A stretch of DNA of 64,000 bases from Schizophyllum amplum (GCA_007026445.1 VDMD01000091.1:35777-99776); one strand, 5' to 3'. Positions 55,905 through 64,000 are shown, numbered from the stretch's first letter. Program-made: numbers and translations. Notes: generated by a model not told the origin, from the sequence alone.

Positions 55905-57838
55905 TGTATATAGCACAACTCAGACTCTGATAGCAGGATGCTCAGAAATGAGATCCCCCGCGATCTCCCGGCAAATTCCGATCCTCTCAGCTCTGACATT
56001 GCCCCCCTGCGCACCTTCGAGACAAATCAAGAAAAATAGTAGATGACTACTTACACGTCGAACCAGGGGGTTTCTGTGTGGTAGTAACTTGCAGAACACT
56101 TCGTGGTAGTATCGGTGTCTCTTAGCGACACCATTTCGTCTCTACCCTGTAATGGCGGACAAACCATTACACGAAGTGCCATCGTTTGTGACCTGTAGAA
56201 AGTTCACGGCCCGCGCCCCCCGGTGCATGTGCTCGCAGGCCTGGGCCTGAAACGGTCAGGGACGGATTGGGACTTGGGAAAATTTGCGTGACCATCTTGC
56301 CTTCCGCCGCGACGGTGCCGTAGCAGCGAGCTCCAGCCTTACACTGACCCGTGCAATCGATGGCAGCATTGAGGCGAAGGCTCACTGCCTTCTAGGCTGC
56401 GGGTTGAAGCCGTCCACGGCGCGTCGTTCGAGCGTGTTCGTCGGCATGGGTCGTTGAGGCATACTCACGCTTCAAGGTGCGTTCTCACTCCGACCAATCC
56501 CAGGTCAAACTAACAGTCACCTTAGCCATAGACATGATCATGAAGAAGTCAAGGTCGTTCTAGCTAGGGTTACATACCGTCGTGTTCGATATGCGGCGGG
56601 TGCCGCCGCCGGCCCTCCCTCGCCTCCTTACCCACCATTGGCCGGGGCCGTATTGAGATATCCCTTGTAGTTGCAGGGGGTCGTATTCCAATATTGCCCA
56701 GCTGTACTGAGTCAGTAATTGCTGGGCAATATAGAGATACGACCCCGGGGTATTTGTAATCTCAGGCTCCTTGAATTATGTACGTTACTATTCATTGTTA
56801 ATGGTCAATAGGTGGTATTTCATGGGTATTATACATACAAATGAGGCGTACGTCGTACAAATGGTCCGCGGACCGTTTTCCCGCCTCCCGCTCGCCGCCC
56901 GCGCTGTCGCCGCCGTCGTTTCAGATGCCCGATATGGCCACGCCGCCGCCGCCGCTGCTACCGCCCGCGCTTCCCGCCGCCGCGTGCACCCGCTTCCCGC
57001 CGCCGCTTCCCGTCGCCCTCGCCCTCGCTTCCCGCCACCGCCAGCGCGTCAAGCCCGCACAGTGCCCCCCGCGCTTCCCGTGCATCCCATCGATGCAGCG
57101 CACAACGACTCGCGCGGGCGTGCCACGCGTCTAACACCGCCCGCGCCACGCGTCTAGCACGCTGTGACCACGTACTTATATGTGCTGCACGCCGCGGACG
57201 CGCCTCTACGAGCGGGCCGCTCCGAGCTCACGCCTCGGCTGGGGAGCCAGGACACCCGAAATGCCTTCGGGATGTCCATGGCGTGGACGTCACGCACGGG
57301 GCCCGCGAGTACGGCGACGAGGCGAAGGCCATATGCGCACATTGCGTCTCGTGCTCGTTGGTTCTGATCGCGCCGCAGAGCGGGGGCAAGGCGGCAGATG
57401 TGGGTGGAGAGGGGGGATGTGGATGGAAGGGTGAAGGGCGGGCAGGCGAGGGGGAAAGGGGTGGATAAAAATAGGGCGCGCGGGGGGATGCAAGAGCGCG
57501 CTCCCGTTGGGGAACACTCTGTGCTCGTCGACGACCATCTGAGCTCGCTGTAGAGTTCTCAAATAGTCAGCACAATGCTTAAGTGGTGTTGTATGCGCGT
57601 ACCGTCTGCCTGAAGGACCGAGGCCTGCGCTTTGAGAAGGGGAGGGCGGGAAGACGCACGCCGATCGCCGGGCTGATCGTGTGTTGAAAATGTACATGCT
57701 TTGCGGAGGGAGGCGTGTGTGAAAGTAGCGGGCTAGTCATGAGCTCATTTGATATCTCGAAGGGGGATGTGAATGAGTGCAAGACCCCGCCCGAGATGGT
57801 CCAGGAGGTTGAACGCGGACTCTATCCACCTTACCCGC
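55905..57838. other. Gene-free stretch
   Basis: No supported gene. 56870-57150 is very GC-rich with open frames in several phases and no family resemblance. The foldback element at 56668-56753 is listed separately. Confidence 0.4.
56668..56753. repeat. Foldback/MITE-like element, copy 2
   Basis: Imperfect hairpin. The left arm GGGGTCGTATTCCAATATTG and right arm CAATATAGAGATACGACCCC are separated by GCTGTACTGAGTCAGTAATT. The sequence is shared with 40-110 at the other end of the window. Confidence 0.65.
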
Positions 57839-57856
57839 GGTTCTGCTAGCAGAACC
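57839..57856. repeat. 18-bp perfect palindrome
   Basis: GGTTCTGCTAGCAGAACC, immediately followed by another GGTTCTGCT half-site at 57855-57863. It may be a protein binding site or a chance hairpin. Confidence 0.5.
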
Positions 57857-57960
57857 GGTTCTGCTTCAGCCTGGCACTGCTTAAAAATAGATTATTCCGA
57901 AATTTAACCGTCTGACGTCTCTCACCCGTCAAGCCTCACCCCCTTTCTCGGGCTTACCTC

Positions 57961-58150
57961 GGCTCTTCTGATCGCTGTCGGGGCCGTCTCGTTGTCGCTC
58001 AACGTGGTCCGGACGCTTGCCGCCGCCCCATAGGCATCTCGCGGGTCTGAATCGGGGCTCTTCTGATTGCTGTCGGGGCCGTCTCGTCCTCGCTCAACGC
58101 GGTCCGGATGCTTACCGCCGCCCAATAGGCATCTCGCGGGTCCGAATCGG
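57961..58150. repeat. 95-bp tandem duplication
   Basis: Two units beginning GGCTCTTCTGATCGCTGTCG (57961) and GGCTCTTCTGATTGCTGTCG (58056), ending CATCTCGCGGGTCCGAATCG. Read on minus, each encodes PDSDPRDAY(W/G)AA..(R)T.LS(E/D)(D/N)ETAPTAIRRA-like peptide, but the 95-bp period puts the two copies in different frames. The flanking 58170-58720 has degenerate TCTGGGTAC and GCTAATCATGCG repeats and no clear gene. Confidence 0.7.
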
Positions 58151-58969
58151 GGTATCCTCGCACGCACTCGATGAGCATCTCAAAGGGGTGTATCTGACCT
58201 GGCTTGGCATGCGTACTGGATCTGCCTCCATCAGCCACGGTGTGTGCGGCACCGCTCATTGTACTGCTTATGGCAGTGCTCATTGTACTTCTTACGGTAC
58301 TGCTTACAACCTCGGCACTACTGACATGTATATGGCTTTGGCACTCCTAATCATGCATTGTGCGCATCTGACTAGGCCAGTCGTCAACATATTATTAGCA
58401 TGTGCGCTTGAAGTCAATATACACCATTCAATAGCCCTTCTCCCTGTTGCCATCTGGATCTTGCAGTCAAAGCCTGCTTATCTGGGTACTGGATCTGCAT
58501 CCACTAGCCGACTGATAGGCGTCCTGCAGGTCCAGATTGGGTCATCTGACGATTGCTCGGCATCTCAAAGGTATGCTTCCCGATGCGCTACATTGACGTC
58601 TCACCCTGCATATCACGCTTATCTGGGTACCCGATCCTGATGTGTGGGTACTCATGCACAAGCTAATCACTCAAGCTAATCATGCGCGGGTACCCAATCT
58701 GCGTCTATAAGCCGTAACAGCGACTCTGGGCCTGCTGATGCGCGGATACTCATGCGCAAGCTAATCATTCAGGCTAATCATGCGCTGATGTACATCTACC
58801 ATGTTACCGCTGATAACCTGCTAACGGAGATGATGTCTATGTCGCATCCCATGTACGCCAGTCGATGCTCAGCTGATGCGCTTATGCAGCGGATACGGAA
58901 GGGGCTGCCGATGTTGACGCTTGCGCCGAGCGCTGCCTGACGTTAGCGCACTAATGAGCAGCTGTTGGG

Positions 58970-59431
58970 CTAGACGCACCATAGCCTTGTCGTCCGCTGC
59001 TGCTGCCAAATGAGATGCCTTCCAGTCGGTCGTGGTGATTCCGTGGCGCTTGGCCGAGTCCAATGTCTCTGCAGCGTCCTGGTTCCCATTAGCGCACTGA
59101 TGAGCTGCGATCTGCGGAGGCGCACCTCGCCCGTTATCATCTCAGCTAACGAAGATGTCTTCCATTCTGTCGTGGTGATGCCTTTGCGCCTCGCTGACTG
59201 CCACTCCTTTACTGTGCTGATGGCCTTCTCCATGCGCTCCCGCAGCACATGCCACTCCTTCTGCTTGCTCCTCCTTTCCTTGAGCTCACGGCGTAGCAGC
59301 TCGGCTTCGATGTCCTGAGAGGCGTGAGCTGTGATCCCAGCAGGATGGAGGACACGAACAAACGACTTGCGGTTGGGGTGGTTGAACGCTTGCGCGAGCG
59401 CGCAGTCCGGGGCAGCACAAGTAAGACACAT
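58970..59431 (-). CDS. Small MCxxCx4C-coil protein A, ~138 aa
   Basis: First member of an array of small genes I do not recognise. Exon 1 (59431-59360) encodes MCLTCAAPDCALAQAFNHPN, with the family motif Met-Cys-x2-Cys-x4-Cys that could bind a metal ion. A 45-nt intron (59359-59315, GTTCGT...CAG, in frame) follows. Exon 2 (59314-58970) is a charged helix (DIEAELLRRELKERRSKQKE) and ISTVKEWQSARRKGITTTEW. About 120 bases that encode SARRKGITTTEWK...RSQLISAL are duplicated next door, at about 59057-58937 (SAKRHGITTTDWKASHLAAA), but in another frame. The protein therefore ends in unrelated sequence. It shares a 135-bp divergent promoter with gene B. Function unknown; a soluble dimer is inferred. 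Confidence 0.6.
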   Translation of the reverse strand: MCLTCAAPDCALAQAFNHPNRKSFVRVLHPAGITAHASQDIEAELLRRELKERRSKQKEWHVLRERMEKAISTVKEWQSARRKGITTTEWKTSSLAEMITGEVRLRRSQLISALMGTRTLQRHWTRPSATESPRPTGRHLIWQQQRTTRLWCV

Positions 59432-59490
59432 GAGCGCCGGGGGATGGTGGTAAGAAGCAACCTGGGAGGCGTGAGAAAGCAGCCACACGA

Positions 59491-59501
59491 TTATTTAAGC
59501 C
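59491..59501. promoter_or_regulatory. TATA-like element in the A/B divergent promoter
   Basis: TTATTTAAGCC reads as TATA-like on both strands. It is about 60 bases from the ATG of gene A (minus) and 66-76 bases from the ATG of gene B (plus). Confidence 0.45.
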
Positions 59502-59566
59502 ATCAAGCCTTGATCGCATACGCTACCTGCCTTTATCATCCCACCATCACCACAACCCATCCGCCA

Positions 59567-59983
59567 ATGTGTGTTATCTGCACGAATCGAAAGTGTGAGG
59601 TCATTCGACTATTGAAATGCATGCTGCGCGCTGAAAAGGTGCAAGAATATGTGCGCGCTACAAGCTCAACACTAACGGTGTCCCTTAGACCCCAGCCAGT
59701 GTTGCCGAAGCCAGGCAGAAGGAACGCGGGAACATGGAACGGCTGGACCAGGAGCTATGCGAGATGCGCAAGGTCTTTAACGACCTTCACACCAGGTATC
59801 CCCGAGCGTTTTACGACACTGAGGACACGGATGCGAGGGACGCGGAGGAGAGGGCGGAGGGCGCCATGGCTGATGAGCCGCAGGGCAGAACGAATAGCAT
59901 TAACGGTCATGTAATCCTGTATGCTGCGCGCGTCTGCGAACAATCAGCTGCTGCTGCCAAGCGAGGTTCACCCACGCACCTTT
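59567..59983 (+). CDS. Small MCxxCx4C-coil protein B (3' end uncertain)
   Basis: Exon 1 (59567-59650) encodes MCVICTNRKCEVIRLLKCML and AEKVQEY, with the exact Met-Cys-x2-Cys-x4-Cys spacing of its neighbours. The best intron is 59651-59718 (GTGCGC...GGCAG, 68 nt), which splices in phase to KERGNMERLDQELCEMRKVF and then an acidic stretch (FYDTEDTDARDAEERAEGAM). The frame then stays open to 60522, running antisense through gene C and past the start of D. This is unlikely, so either the stop has been lost by an indel near 59900 or a further intron exists. The end given here is simply where gene C begins on the other strand. Confidence 0.55.
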
Positions 59984-60281
59984 TACGCCCCACCAGCGTT
60001 GAACCACTCCTCATTCCACTCGCTTATCGTCTTTCCCTGCGCCTTTGCTGTCTCCCACGAGCTGGTGGCCTCTCTCAAGTTCGCAAGCACCTTTTTTCCA
60101 ACTCGTACTGCTCCTGCGTCAGGCGCAATTGCTCCTCGAGCTGCAGCAGCTCCTGCACCTGTCGCATGCAGCACAGGTCAGATAAGCGGATGCTCCCCAC
60201 GCAAAGAACACGCACAAGGGATGCTTGCATTGGATACGCTCTTGCCAGATCGCAGTCGCGTTCGGCACAAGCAGGGCACAT
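59983..60281 (-). pseudogene. Small MCxxCx4C-coil protein C, frameshifted in an A-run
   Basis: Exon 1 (60281-60216) encodes MCPACAERDCDLARAYPMQA with the family Cys motif. A 57-nt intron (60215-60159) is followed by a coiled-coil-like VQELLQLEEQLRLTQEQYEL. After a run of six A the frame soon meets TGA (stop at 60075-60077). One more A would restore a continuation ending at 59983 with SSWETAKAQGKTISEWNEEW, which resembles KEWQSARRKGITTTEWK of gene A. So this is a one-base loss in a homopolymer: either a young pseudogene or a sequence error. It is arranged head-to-head with gene D, 100 bases apart. Confidence 0.6.
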
Positions 60282-60381
60282 GGTGGCGCAAGGCAGAATG
60301 TGGCGAGCGGTGTCATCTTATTGGCAATATGCGACCGACGCACATCCCTTTTCCCGATCGTCCATCTCATCCGCTTTCACC

Positions 60382-60743
60382 ATGTCGACGTGCGCTGTCA
60401 ACCAACAACTGCGCTCTATGATTCCAGTCGGGCACGGTAGAAGCTCCCTGCCTATCCTACCTCTTACACCTCTGACAGCCTTGTCCAGCCTCTCTGCCAT
60501 GTGGCGCAAGCCATCATTGTAAAGCGCGAGCTGCTCAAGCGGCTGGAGCAGGACCTGGAGGATGTGCAGGAATCTGTGAACAACCTCGAGAGAATGTACT
60601 CGGATGTGCTGTATTATCCTCTGAATTGTGATTATGACGAGGAGGAGGATGACGAGGAGGAAGACGGCGACAGCAACGAGGAGCAGGAGGAGCAGCATCA
60701 GATTGTTCGGGAAGAAGACAGGGCGGCGGACGCGCAGGCGTAA
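60382..60743 (+). CDS. Small coil/acidic-tail protein D, ~95 aa
   Basis: Probable member of the array with a weakened motif. Exon 1 (60382-60436) reads MSTCAVNQQLRSMIPVGH. A 74-nt intron (60437-60510) joins in phase to AIIVKRELLKRLEQDLEDVQ and ESVNNLERMY. The tail is strongly acidic (CDYDEEEDDEEEDGDSNEEQ) and ends DRAADAQA. The second exon clearly looks coding; the first exon and intron are the best phased solution but unproven, since it has only one of the three motif cysteines. It runs convergently with gene E. Confidence 0.5.
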
Positions 60744-60850
60744 ACATTATGTATCTTCAACATCGCTTACAGCGTGTATATCTGCACGCATGCGCATGAG
60801 CGCGCTCACTCTCTGGTCGCCCGTGAGCAGCGTGCTTGCTTTCGGACAAG

Positions 60851-61127
60851 TCACTCACAGCGGATGCTACGAGCCTTCTTATCCACGTACTCCCTGACCG
60901 CCTTCTGGTAGTAGTCAATCTCATCGCGGACGTTGGCCTCCTCCTCCTCGCGCTTCTTTCTGGTGGCCCGCATCTTGCGCCACTTGTCCTCGACGCGGAC
61001 GTATTCCTGATCTCGTTGTCAGCTGCGCACCCAAGATCCACGCGCGCCCTCTACGCACGCTGATGTGCACTTGCGGTCCTATGAACTGCGCCATCTCACA
61101 CGTCTTCTTGTCACAAAACTGGCACAT
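60851..61127 (-). CDS. Small MCxxCx4C-coil protein E, ~74 aa
   Basis: Exon 1 (61127-61059) encodes MCQFCDKKTCEMAQFIGPQV and HIS. A 52-nt GT-AG intron (61058-61007) is followed by exon 2 (61006-60851), EYVRVEDKWRKMRATRKKRE, EEEANVRDEIDYYQKAVREY and VDKKARSIRCE. This is a clean two-exon gene with a very short, highly charged helix, and one of the best examples of the family layout. A TATATAAGG on minus (61223-61213) lies about 90 bases upstream of the ATG. The 5' region overlaps the open 3' end of gene F. Confidence 0.7.
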
Positions 61128-61547
61128 GCCGGAGGTCGCGGTAGCTGCGATTGCTGTTGGTCCGACGCGATGGTGGTGGTAAGAGACAAGATGGGTTTCA
61201 CGTTGCATCCTTCCTTATATATTTGTGCTCCCCCTCCATCCCGATCTGTCACTGGTCTATGGATCGGCGCTCGAGGTGCTTTCAGCGCCGACACCCCTCC
61301 TGTTCGCAGCCTTCCAAGCCTTATGCGCTCCTTATACATCGCAATCTTGCTCTCTTCCTCCTTGTTTTCCATCTCCACACGGGTTCTGACTTGGCGTATG
61401 CCCTCGAGGGCGCGCATGGCGTACACGTAGTGCTGCGCTGCCCATCAGCAGCGTACAGGCAACCTTTCGGCCACGCACATAAAGGCTCACGGGTTCCGTC
61501 ATCGTTTGCTGCAGCTTGCATTCCGCGTCGTAGCATTGATTGCACAT
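61079..61547 (-). CDS. Small MCxxCx4C-coil protein F, up to 136 aa
   Basis: Exon 1 (61547-61491) encodes MCNQCYDAECKLQQTMTEP. A 58-nt intron (61490-61433) splices in phase to HYVYAMRALEGIRQVRTRVE and MENKEEESKIAMYKERIRLG, again a charged helix. The frame then continues without a stop through Gly/Pro/Thr-rich sequence to 61079, across the TATA box and the first 49 bases of gene E. The last 60 or so residues are therefore doubtful; a missed intron or lost stop is possible. Neighbour G ends 44 bases upstream of this start. Confidence 0.6.
61213..61223 (-). promoter_or_regulatory. TATA box of gene E
   Basis: TATATAAGG on minus, about 90 bases before the ATG at 61127, followed by a CTTACCACCACCAT leader. 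Similar TTACCACCAT leaders precede genes A and B. Confidence 0.45.
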
Positions 61548-61590
61548 CTTTGACGGCTCGAGATGATGGTGGTCTAAGGCAAGATGGAGC

Positions 61591-61926
61591 TCAAGTGCAC
61601 TCCTCGATATCAGGGACCAACAGCATGCCTTCCACCTCGGCCTCCTCCTCCAGCTCTTCGGCTTCCTCGTCATCTCCCTCTCCCGACGCAAACACCTCTG
61701 GACAGAGCTCTGCCAGGTTTTTCATTCGCACCGCCAAGTGGCCCCGCTCCAGGTACCGCTCGCACAGCGCCTTCTTTTCTGCTTCGTATTGCTCCCATAG
61801 CTCGGCGTACGTCTGCCTGCGTTAGGCAGTCACCCAGGGCGATCTGACGCTCACCATTCCCATCTCGAGCACTTGGGTAAGCACTTTGCGCCTTCCGCAC
61901 TCGCTGCTGTCGCAAACGTGGCACAT
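61591..61926 (-). CDS. Small MCxxCx4C-coil protein G, ~97 aa
   Basis: Exon 1 (61926-61855) encodes MCHVCDSSECGRRKVLTQVL and EMGM. A 42-nt GT-AG intron (61854-61813) joins in phase to exon 2 (61812-61591), TYAELWEQYEAEKKALCERY and LERGHLAVRMKNLAELCPEV. An acidic region follows (DDEEAEELEEEAEVEG), then PDIEECT and a stop. The exon 2 start TYAELWEQYE parallels TYTELLHACEEEEE of gene H, with the intron at the identical position after GM. A CTAAATAG TATA-like site lies about 55 bases upstream. This is a strong two-exon model. Confidence 0.75.
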
Positions 61927-62065
61927 GGCTATGCGGTTTCAATGGGTGTGGGAAGCAGGTTGCGTTTCCCTAAAGGGTCTATTTAGCCACTCCTAAATCT
62001 CCCACGGCTGGCACCACCTCGCCTCGCTTGCCGATCCCCTCACAATCCTGCCCACCCTCCTCCCC

Positions 62066-62460
62066 TCACAGATCCTGCCCACCCTCCTCCACCCACTTGT
62101 TCAGCGCGCCCGCGCCTTCTCCGGCTGCCATTTCCTCTTCATCGGTGGCCATGCGACCGGTTTCGGTGGAGCACGCATGCTGCAACCCGTCCACGGCGTC
62201 TTCATCGTTGCGCAGCATCTCCATGTAAATGTCCCCCCAGCGTGTGCGCATCTTGTTGAGTGTGACAATCCTTCCGGACGCCTTTTTCCACAGCTCCTCT
62301 TCTTCCTCGCATGCGTGCAGCAGCTCGGTGTATGTCTTTTCCAGTCCGTCAGCCACAGTTTCCGCCGGAGCTCAGCCGTCTCGCGCACCATTCCTAACAC
62401 CGTGACCTTGCTCAGCAGCTCGTAATCCGGACATCCTGCAGTTGGACAGATCAGGCACAT
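62066..62460 (-). CDS. Small MCxxCx4C-coil protein H, ~113 aa
   Basis: Exon 1 (62460-62389) encodes MCLICPTAGCPDYELLSKVT and VLGM. A 53-nt intron (62388-62336) joins in phase to exon 2 (62335-62066), TYTELLHACEEEEELWKKAS and GRIVTLNKMRTRWGDIYMEM. It then has an acidic segment (RMATDEEEMAAGEGAG) and ends KWVEEGGQDL. The Cys spacing, intron position after GM, and TY-x-EL start of exon 2 match gene G, so these two are closest relatives. The promoter contains the 74-bp block shared with gene I, starting 81 bases upstream of the ATG. Confidence 0.75.
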
Positions 62461-62540
62461 GTTGGGCGATGTGTGCGGTAGGATGGACGCGGGAAGAAAG
62501 AGCGAGTGTTTGTGGCGTCGGCTTTCACCTGGTCGCACCT

Positions 62541-62614
62541 CAAAAGTTCAAAAGTCAAAGTCCCGCTGTCCAAATCTCCCTCGAGGGCGTTTGCACCTAG
62601 GGACTTTGAATTTT
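62541..62614. promoter_or_regulatory. 74-bp dyad promoter block, copy 1 (gene H)
   Basis: Reads CAAAAGTTCA ... CAAAGTCCC ... CCCTCGAGGG ... GGGACTTTG AATTTT. CAAAGTCCC/GGGACTTTG and CCAAA/TTTG form nested inverted arms around CCCTCGAGGG. Copy 2 at 63038-63111 has the same length and order with about 15 differences. Confidence 0.75.
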
Positions 62615-62710
62615 GGCGGTCTCCCGGCTCATCCTGGACCCATGTGCCTGGGCGCTCATAATGGCATTGACTGATCACTACCCGCCCCTCTTCCGATACC
62701 CCGCAGATTA

Positions 62711-62985
62711 CTATCCTTCCCGCTCCAACAACCGCTCGGGTGACCCGCCCGTCTCGTACTGCTCACGCATCATCACCTTCTCACAGCTCAACAAGTGATT
62801 CTCCGTTCTGATCTCTGCGTTCAAGGCCTCCAAGCGCTGGCACTTTTCCCACAGCGCGCTCAATCGCTGCCAAGTCGTCAGCCATGTCAGGCGCTTTCAC
62901 CGCTGCACACCTGTTCATACGTCCCGCTGCTGCTCTCGCGTCCGCAGTGCGAGCACACGAACCGTTCAGGGTTGTTGACCGGCAT
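62711..62985 (-). CDS. Small CxxC-coil protein I, 76 aa
   Basis: Exon 1 (62985-62911) encodes MPVNNPERFVCSHCGRESSS and GTYEQ. It has a CxxC pair but not the N-terminal MC start of its neighbours. A 44-nt intron (62910-62867, GTGTGC...GGCAG) joins in phase to exon 2 (62866-62711), RLSALWEKCQRLEALNAEIR and TENHLLSCEKVMMREQYETG, ending LLEREG. A regular heptad-like Leu pattern suggests a coiled coil. The ATG inside the intron (MADDLAAIERAV) gives a competing frame with fewer family features. The second copy of the shared 74-bp promoter block begins 53 bases upstream. Confidence 0.7.
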
Positions 62986-63037
62986 GGACGGCTTGTGATG
63001 AGCGTGAGGAACAAGGTGGTGCTTGCTGCGCATCGGC

Positions 63038-63111
63038 CAAAAGTTGAACATTCAGAGTCCTTCTGTCCAAACGTCCCTCGAACGCGTTTGGATGTAGGGA
63101 CTTTGAATTTT
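63038..63111. promoter_or_regulatory. 74-bp dyad promoter block, copy 2 (gene I)
   Basis: CAAAAGTTGAACATTCAGAG, then CCAAACGTCCCTCGAACGCG TTTGG, then GGGACTTTGAATTTT. Its inner dyad CCAAACG...CGCGTTTGG is even more symmetric than in copy 1. Confidence 0.75.
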
Positions 63112-63185
63112 CAGACACATCGCCGGATTGATAAACATCAGCTGATTGATATCACCCCCTATCCACCTTATCGCCCTGCATGCGA

Positions 63186-63595
63186 CTATCGCTCTTCCTC
63201 GTCGCTCAACTCGTGGTCCTCAGTATCTTGCCCTCCTTTTGTCTGCGCGCTGGACTCGCTCGACTTGCCCTTTTCGACATTTTCGGTATCCGTCCCTCCC
63301 GCATTCTCCTCCTCCTCTTCCTCCTCCTCCTCCTCCTCCTCCTCCTCAGTCTCCGTTTCTGGCTCGTACTTGTCGACCATCTGCCTCATCTCGTCCTGCA
63401 GGCGCTTGTTGTGCCGACGAAGCTCCTCGTTGGTTCTTTCGAGGCGCCGGTAACTTTCCGCCTTTACTCGCGCACCCAAAGTCAGTAATCCTCTCCCGCT
63501 CACGTGAGCAACATGCGCACCAGGTTGTCGTAGTCAGTCCGCCTTACGCTGCCGGCCTGAGCGCGCACCTCTCCGTTTCCTTGATCACCAGGCAT
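63186..63595 (-). CDS. Small coil/acidic protein J, ~119 aa
   Basis: Exon 1 (63595-63504) encodes MPGDQGNGEVRAQAGSVRRT and DYDNLVRMLL. A 50-nt intron (63503-63454, GTGAGC...AAAG) joins in phase to exon 2 (63453-63186), TYRRLERTNEELRRHNKRLQ and DEMRQMVDKYE, a classic coiled-coil pattern. A run of fourteen Glu and an acidic tail ending ELSDEEER follow. No Cys motif is present. The intron and the TY start of exon 2 link it to genes G and H, so it may be a member that lost or replaced its Cys exon. Its ATG is only six bases from an ATG opening gene K on plus. Confidence 0.65.
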
Positions 63596-63601
63596 CACCG
63601 T

Positions 63602-64000
63602 ATGCGCACTTGTGAGGTGTGTTTGGGCGGTTGTGATGGATGTGGACGGGAACAACCCGCTTTGTCAATAGTTTCCCACGCTCCCCGCTACCTACACGGG
63701 TCAATCACCTCGCACTCCAGCCAAGCGGTGCGCCCACCCTCTTCCTCTCGTCATAGCAAGCCGTCCAATTACTCTCCCGCCATTCCCCCGCGCAGGTTCA
63801 GTCCAGCGTCGCCGATGGCACACGATGATCAGCCCGGTGACGCAGACGAGCCGTGCATCCCTGCGTATGTGCGCCCCCGGCATTGCCACCCCGACGCGGT
63901 GATCACCAAACCCTTGGATATGCTTGATGCGCAGGCGTACGCCCTGACCCGTCTGCGGGAGGCGTTCAAGGGACAGGAAGCCCAGATTCAGTCGCTTCGA
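63602..64000 (+). CDS. Candidate array member K, runs off the window
   Basis: A frame open from ATG 63602 to the window end (133 codons). It begins MRTCEVCLGGCDGCGREQPA, with four cysteines, and has a second ATG at 63815 (MAHDDQPGDADEPCIPAYVR). It continues PRHCHPDAV and then a helix-like AQAYALTRLREAFKGQEAQI. The 63815 start leaves room for a pyrimidine-rich leader (63720-63810) and is the safer choice. The 63602 start would keep a Cys cluster but leaves six bases between it and gene J. Only the N-terminal part is visible. Confidence 0.45.
   Translation, partial: MRTCEVCLGGCDGCGREQPALSIVSHAPRYLHGSITSHSSQAVRPPSSSRHSKPSNYSPAIPPRRFSPASPMAHDDQPGDADEPCIPAYVRPRHCHPDAVITKPLDMLDAQAYALTRLREAFKGQEAQIQSLR

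Noticed and set aside
59734..60522. 262-codon extension of gene B through genes C and D
   Set aside because: The part after about 59980 is antisense to C, Cys/Ser/Arg-rich and unlike any array member.
1..64000. tRNA, rRNA or other structured RNA genes
   Set aside because: No cloverleaf with intact A and B boxes and no rRNA-like stretch was found by eye; a covariance-model scan would be decisive.

Overview
The window reads as nuclear DNA of a filamentous basidiomycete, most likely an Agaricomycete. The supported genes are GC-rich, are interrupted by GT-AG introns of about 42-74 nt, and match families typical of mushroom-forming fungi: F-box-like proteins, a Tnp2/CACTA transposase and a retroelement carrying RT, RNase H and tyrosine recombinase. 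No bacterial operon, rRNA, tRNA or CRISPR array was found by eye.

Layout. 1-5.6 kb is gene-free and holds a foldback element and a pair of about 410-bp inverted repeats. 5.6-8.4 kb is a Tnp2 transposase. 8.9-11.6 kb is a decayed DIRS-like retroelement. 12-13.5 kb is a degenerate TCGA-rich repeat. 16.5-13.75 kb (minus) is a nine-exon gene for an unrecognised AT-hook protein of about 781 aa. 19.7-33.4 kb holds four F-box-like genes in two paralogue pairs; the first pair is on plus and the second on minus, and 3 kb of repeat arrays lies between the pairs. 38.0-41.1 kb is a well-supported two-RRM RNA-binding protein gene of the RBMS/Scw1 type, with one apparent base missing. 41.7-54.4 kb is repeat-rich: it has a candidate gene, a 3'-half squalene epoxidase (ERG1) fragment, a long disordered open frame, and three copies of a 150-200 bp element lying 3' of each of these. 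54.6-58.2 kb holds two MITE-like elements and small repeats.

The most unusual part is 58.9-64.0 kb. It contains about eleven very small genes packed within 5 kb. Seven begin with the same motif, Met-Cys-x-x-Cys-x4-Cys, and nearly all have one short intron followed by a charged, coiled-coil-like or acidic second exon. Two of them (62.46 and 62.99 kb) share a 74-bp dyad-symmetric promoter block. One member carries an apparent frameshift and another an out-of-frame internal duplication, so the array looks like an expanding and decaying family. I do not recognise it.

Functional links are limited. The F-box-like proteins would be expected to act as substrate receptors in SCF ubiquitin ligases, and the RRM protein in post-transcriptional control. 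The small Cys-coil proteins could be zinc-binding dimerising factors, but this is inference.
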